A DNA stretch of 16,509 bases from Rhodospirillaceae bacterium UBA4468 (lineage in GTDB: Bacteria; Pseudomonadota; Alphaproteobacteria; Rhodospirillales; Casp-alpha2), in contig DGOK01000014.1 of the NCBI GenBank assembly GCA_002389385.1, forward strand, positions 1-16,509, read 5' to 3'. Both the position numbers and the translations under genes were made by a program. Position 1 is the first letter of the stretch, and each line of letters begins with the position of its first letter. Below the pieces are notes generated by a model, which was not told where the DNA came from, did not search any database, and saw only the letters and a list, made by a program, of their open reading frames with translations. Positions 14,900-16,509 of the stretch are shown here, one piece after another.

Positions 14900-14931
14900 C
14901 ACAATAATTACATGTTATTGTGCATCAATAA
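14900..14931. promoter_or_regulatory. Operator candidate: perfect 23-bp dyad plus a third half-site
   Basis: CACAATAA (14900-14907) and TTATTGTG (14915-14922) are perfect 8-bp inverse complements around TTACATG. A third half-site CAATAA (14926-14931) pairs with the TTATTG of the second arm around TGCAT. The three half-sites alternate in orientation. The cluster lies between the divergent GMC and PAS genes and could control both. The symmetry is directly seen; the regulator is unknown and no regulator gene is adjacent on this side. Confidence 0.55.
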
Positions 14932-15047
14932 CAAAGGTTCAGCCAGCGCACGTATAGCCAGCCATTGAAAGATACAATCCTTGATCCCAAAACAAGTTGC
15001 GCATTCTAGGTGAAGTCGTGCCTTGAAGACGTGCTTTGAGGGAAAAA

Positions 15048-15506
15048 ATGGTAAGCGGATATTTAAATAAAGAAATTCGTGACCGTTCAGCAATTGCCCG
15101 CGATTTAGTGAGTTCCACCCAAGGGGGCTGGGACAAAGCTTCTGTCATTGCTGATAGTCTGGATGTTATCTTCGCTGTTTTGGTCTATGGCCTGGAAACG
15201 GCCAAGCTGTCGTTTGACTATTCGTTAACGCATTGCTGGTCCATGACTGGGTATTGGCCCCGCGAACTTACAGGTAAAAAGCTCAAAGTCTTGCTGGATT
15301 CAGACGACCAAGCCGAAGTCGTTACAGATCTTATAGATGAGCTCAAAGATACAGGGCATGCAGATGCCTACGTTGCTTGCTGCCGGAAGAATGGCACTCG
15401 GTTCGGCTGTCATATCCTTGCACACCGCGCCGAGCGCACATCTTCCAACAAACAAATCTCGTATCACACATTCCTATCTGAATGCGACATCGCTTCCTGC
15501 CACTGA
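15048..15506 (+). CDS. Stand-alone PAS-domain-like protein
   Basis: A 152-residue protein that appears to be a single PAS-fold domain with a short N-terminal helix. The region from about residue 55 (KLSFDYSLTHCWSMTGYWPR) through TGKKLKVLLDSDDQAEVV and RKNGTRFGCHILAHRAE follows the PAS order of helical core, a turn before GKKL, and the C-terminal strand pair. No kinase, GGDEF, HTH or membrane part is attached. It may sense a ligand or redox state and act through a partner. ATG 15048 is chosen because GAGGGA lies 4 nt upstream (15038-15043); a TTG four codons earlier overlaps that site. Divergent from the GMC oxidoreductase, convergent with the SDR gene with only 2 nt between stops. Function unknown; the PAS call is from pattern, not alignment. 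Confidence 0.75.
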   Translation: MVSGYLNKEIRDRSAIARDLVSSTQGGWDKASVIADSLDVIFAVLVYGLETAKLSFDYSLTHCWSMTGYWPRELTGKKLKVLLDSDDQAEVVTDLIDELKDTGHADAYVACCRKNGTRFGCHILAHRAERTSSNKQISYHTFLSECDIASCH

Positions 15507-15508
15507 GC

Positions 15509-16264
15509 TTATCCGCGCCCAGCGAACGGCATTTTTGACGCCATAACTGTCAAAGAGAAGATATTCGTGTCCAAAGGATAGCTCGCCATATGCACAACGG
15601 CGCGGCCCACATCATTCACATCCATCATTGCCTCGGCGCGAATTTCACCATCAGCTTGCTTTACGCCTTTTGCCATTCGATCCGCCATCGGTGTTGCCGC
15701 ATTTCCAATATCCAACTGCCCGACAGCAATGTTGTATTTGCGGCCATCCAGCGAGGCTGTCTTGGTCATCCCCGTGACGGCATGCTTTGTCGCCGTGTAT
15801 GGGATAGAGTCCGGTCTTGGCGTGTGTGCTGAGATCGAGCCATTATTAATGATACGCCCACCCATTGGGTCTTGAGCTTTCATCGTTCTGAATGCGGCTT
15901 GAAGACACAGAAATGACCCCGTCAGGTTCACATCAACAACAGACTTCCATTGCTCATAAGATAAATCTTCTAACAAAATGCCGGGGGCGTTTTTCCCCGC
16001 ATTATTGAACAACAAATCGAGATGGCCGAAGGTTTCAACCGTTTTTGCGAATAACGCAGCAACAGATTCCGGATCACTGACATCCGTCGAAACTGCCAAC
16101 GCGCGCTCAGGTACACTTGAGAGTGACGCTGTTTCTTCTAATGCATCGAGACGACGCCCCGCCAGAACGACAGACCAGCCATCATCTATAAGTGCGTGCG
16201 CTGTTGCGCGTCCAACACCTGATCCAGCACCTGTGACAATTCCGACTTTAGTGGCATCTGACAT
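15509..16264 (-). CDS. Short-chain dehydrogenase/reductase (SDR)
   Basis: A 251-residue classical SDR. The cofactor motif TGAGSGVG is at residues 11-18 and NNAG at 87-90. The catalytic tetrad is visible as Asn113 (DVNLTG), Ser143 (NGSIS), Tyr156 and Lys160 (YTATK). AGRR at 35-38 suggests NADP(H) preference. It reduces or oxidises a small carbonyl/alcohol; the substrate cannot be assigned. ATG 16264 has GGGAGA 6 nt upstream. It is divergent from a glutathione S-transferase gene (114-bp gap) and converges on the PAS gene. It could act on the aldehyde made by the GMC enzyme, but they are on either side of an opposite-strand gene, so this is speculation. Confidence 0.93.
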   Translation of the reverse strand: MSDATKVGIVTGAGSGVGRATAHALIDDGWSVVLAGRRLDALEETASLSSVPERALAVSTDVSDPESVAALFAKTVETFGHLDLLFNNAGKNAPGILLEDLSYEQWKSVVDVNLTGSFLCLQAAFRTMKAQDPMGGRIINNGSISAHTPRPDSIPYTATKHAVTGMTKTASLDGRKYNIAVGQLDIGNAATPMADRMAKGVKQADGEIRAEAMMDVNDVGRAVVHMASYPLDTNIFSLTVMASKMPFAGRG

Positions 16265-16381
16265 GTTTTATCTCCCAGTAGAATATCTAAACGACGCATT
16301 AAGAAACGTCCTTTGTGCGCAACGTGAACACGGCTTATCAGTAATATCGGGAGTACAGACGCCAACGACAAGGAGTAGATG

Positions 16382-16509
16382 ATGCTGAATTTGCACGACG
16401 ATCCAATTTCCGGAAACGTTTATAAGGCGCGATTGATCATGGCGTTCCTGGACATCCCCTATAACTATACCCGTTACGATGTCACCAAAGCAGAAACCCG
16501 CACACCAGC
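16382..16509 (+). CDS. Glutathione S-transferase, N-terminal fragment (cut by window end)
   Basis: The first 42-43 residues read MLNLHDDPISGNVYKARLIM then AFLDIPYNYTRYDV, the thioredoxin-like N-terminal domain of GST: a first strand, a Ser/Asn loop where glutathione binds, the first helix, and the second strand. Two ATGs lie in tandem at 16379 and 16382. AGGAG at 16371-16375 is 3 nt from the first and 6 nt from the second, so 16382 is favoured. It is open through the last base of the window, so the C-terminal domain and subclass cannot be judged. Confidence 0.8.
   Translation, partial: MLNLHDDPISGNVYKARLIMAFLDIPYNYTRYDVTKAETRTP

Noticed and set aside
14912..14968. 18-codon plus-strand ORF in the GMC-PAS intergenic region
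   Set aside because: No ribosome site, overlaps the dyad cluster, composition uninformative.
1..16509. Insertion sequence, prophage or CRISPR content
   Set aside because: No transposase, integrase, phage structural gene, terminal repeats or spaced direct repeats were seen; the lone GIY-YIG protein is a common chromosomal type.

Overview
The window reads as accessory chromosomal DNA from a Gram-negative, aerobic heterotroph with moderate GC. An alphaproteobacterium is my best guess, from the general look of the proteins and the gene combination; no marker gene in the window proves it. There are no rRNA, tRNA, CRISPR, phage or insertion-sequence features that I can support.

Region 1 (1-2308): a hybrid sensor histidine kinase on the minus strand (PAS-like, GAF, HisKA, then HATPase and receiver). 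It is cut by a single in-frame TAG at 683-685, exactly where this family normally has Gln. The reading frame continues intact beyond the stop to the window edge. A good sigma70-type promoter lies upstream.

Region 2 (2309-12099): the core of the window, a probable uptake-and-oxidation island. On the minus strand, in transcription order, come a TAXI-type TRAP solute-binding protein, a fused TRAP permease, a 28-codon small ORF, and five tightly overlapping redox genes. These are a DadA-like FAD amine dehydrogenase, a DAO-family oxidase, a small [2Fe-2S] protein, an FAD/NAD(P) oxidoreductase with a C-terminal BFD-like [2Fe-2S] domain, and a second SoxB/OoxB-like DAO oxidase. The last four look like an opine-oxidase or D-hydroxyproline-dehydrogenase type complex with two alternative catalytic beta subunits for one alpha/gamma pair. 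A LysR regulator faces away from the operon across a 308-bp intergenic region that carries LysR-type dyads. The coherent model is that an amino- or imino-acid-like compound (opine, D-amino acid, N-substituted amino acid or hydroxyproline-like) is bound in the periplasm, imported by TRAP, and oxidised to an imine/keto acid with electrons passed through FAD and [2Fe-2S] centres. The substrate cannot be read from the sequence.

Region 3 (12087-16509): mixed functions. There is a GIY-YIG endonuclease-like protein overlapping the LysR gene tail to tail, a class I SAM methyltransferase, a GMC oxidoreductase, a divergent stand-alone PAS-domain protein with a striking dyad cluster between the two, a short-chain dehydrogenase, and the start of a glutathione S-transferase running off the end.

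None of the 12 complete, well-supported genes outside the kinase ends in TAG; all use TAA or TGA.
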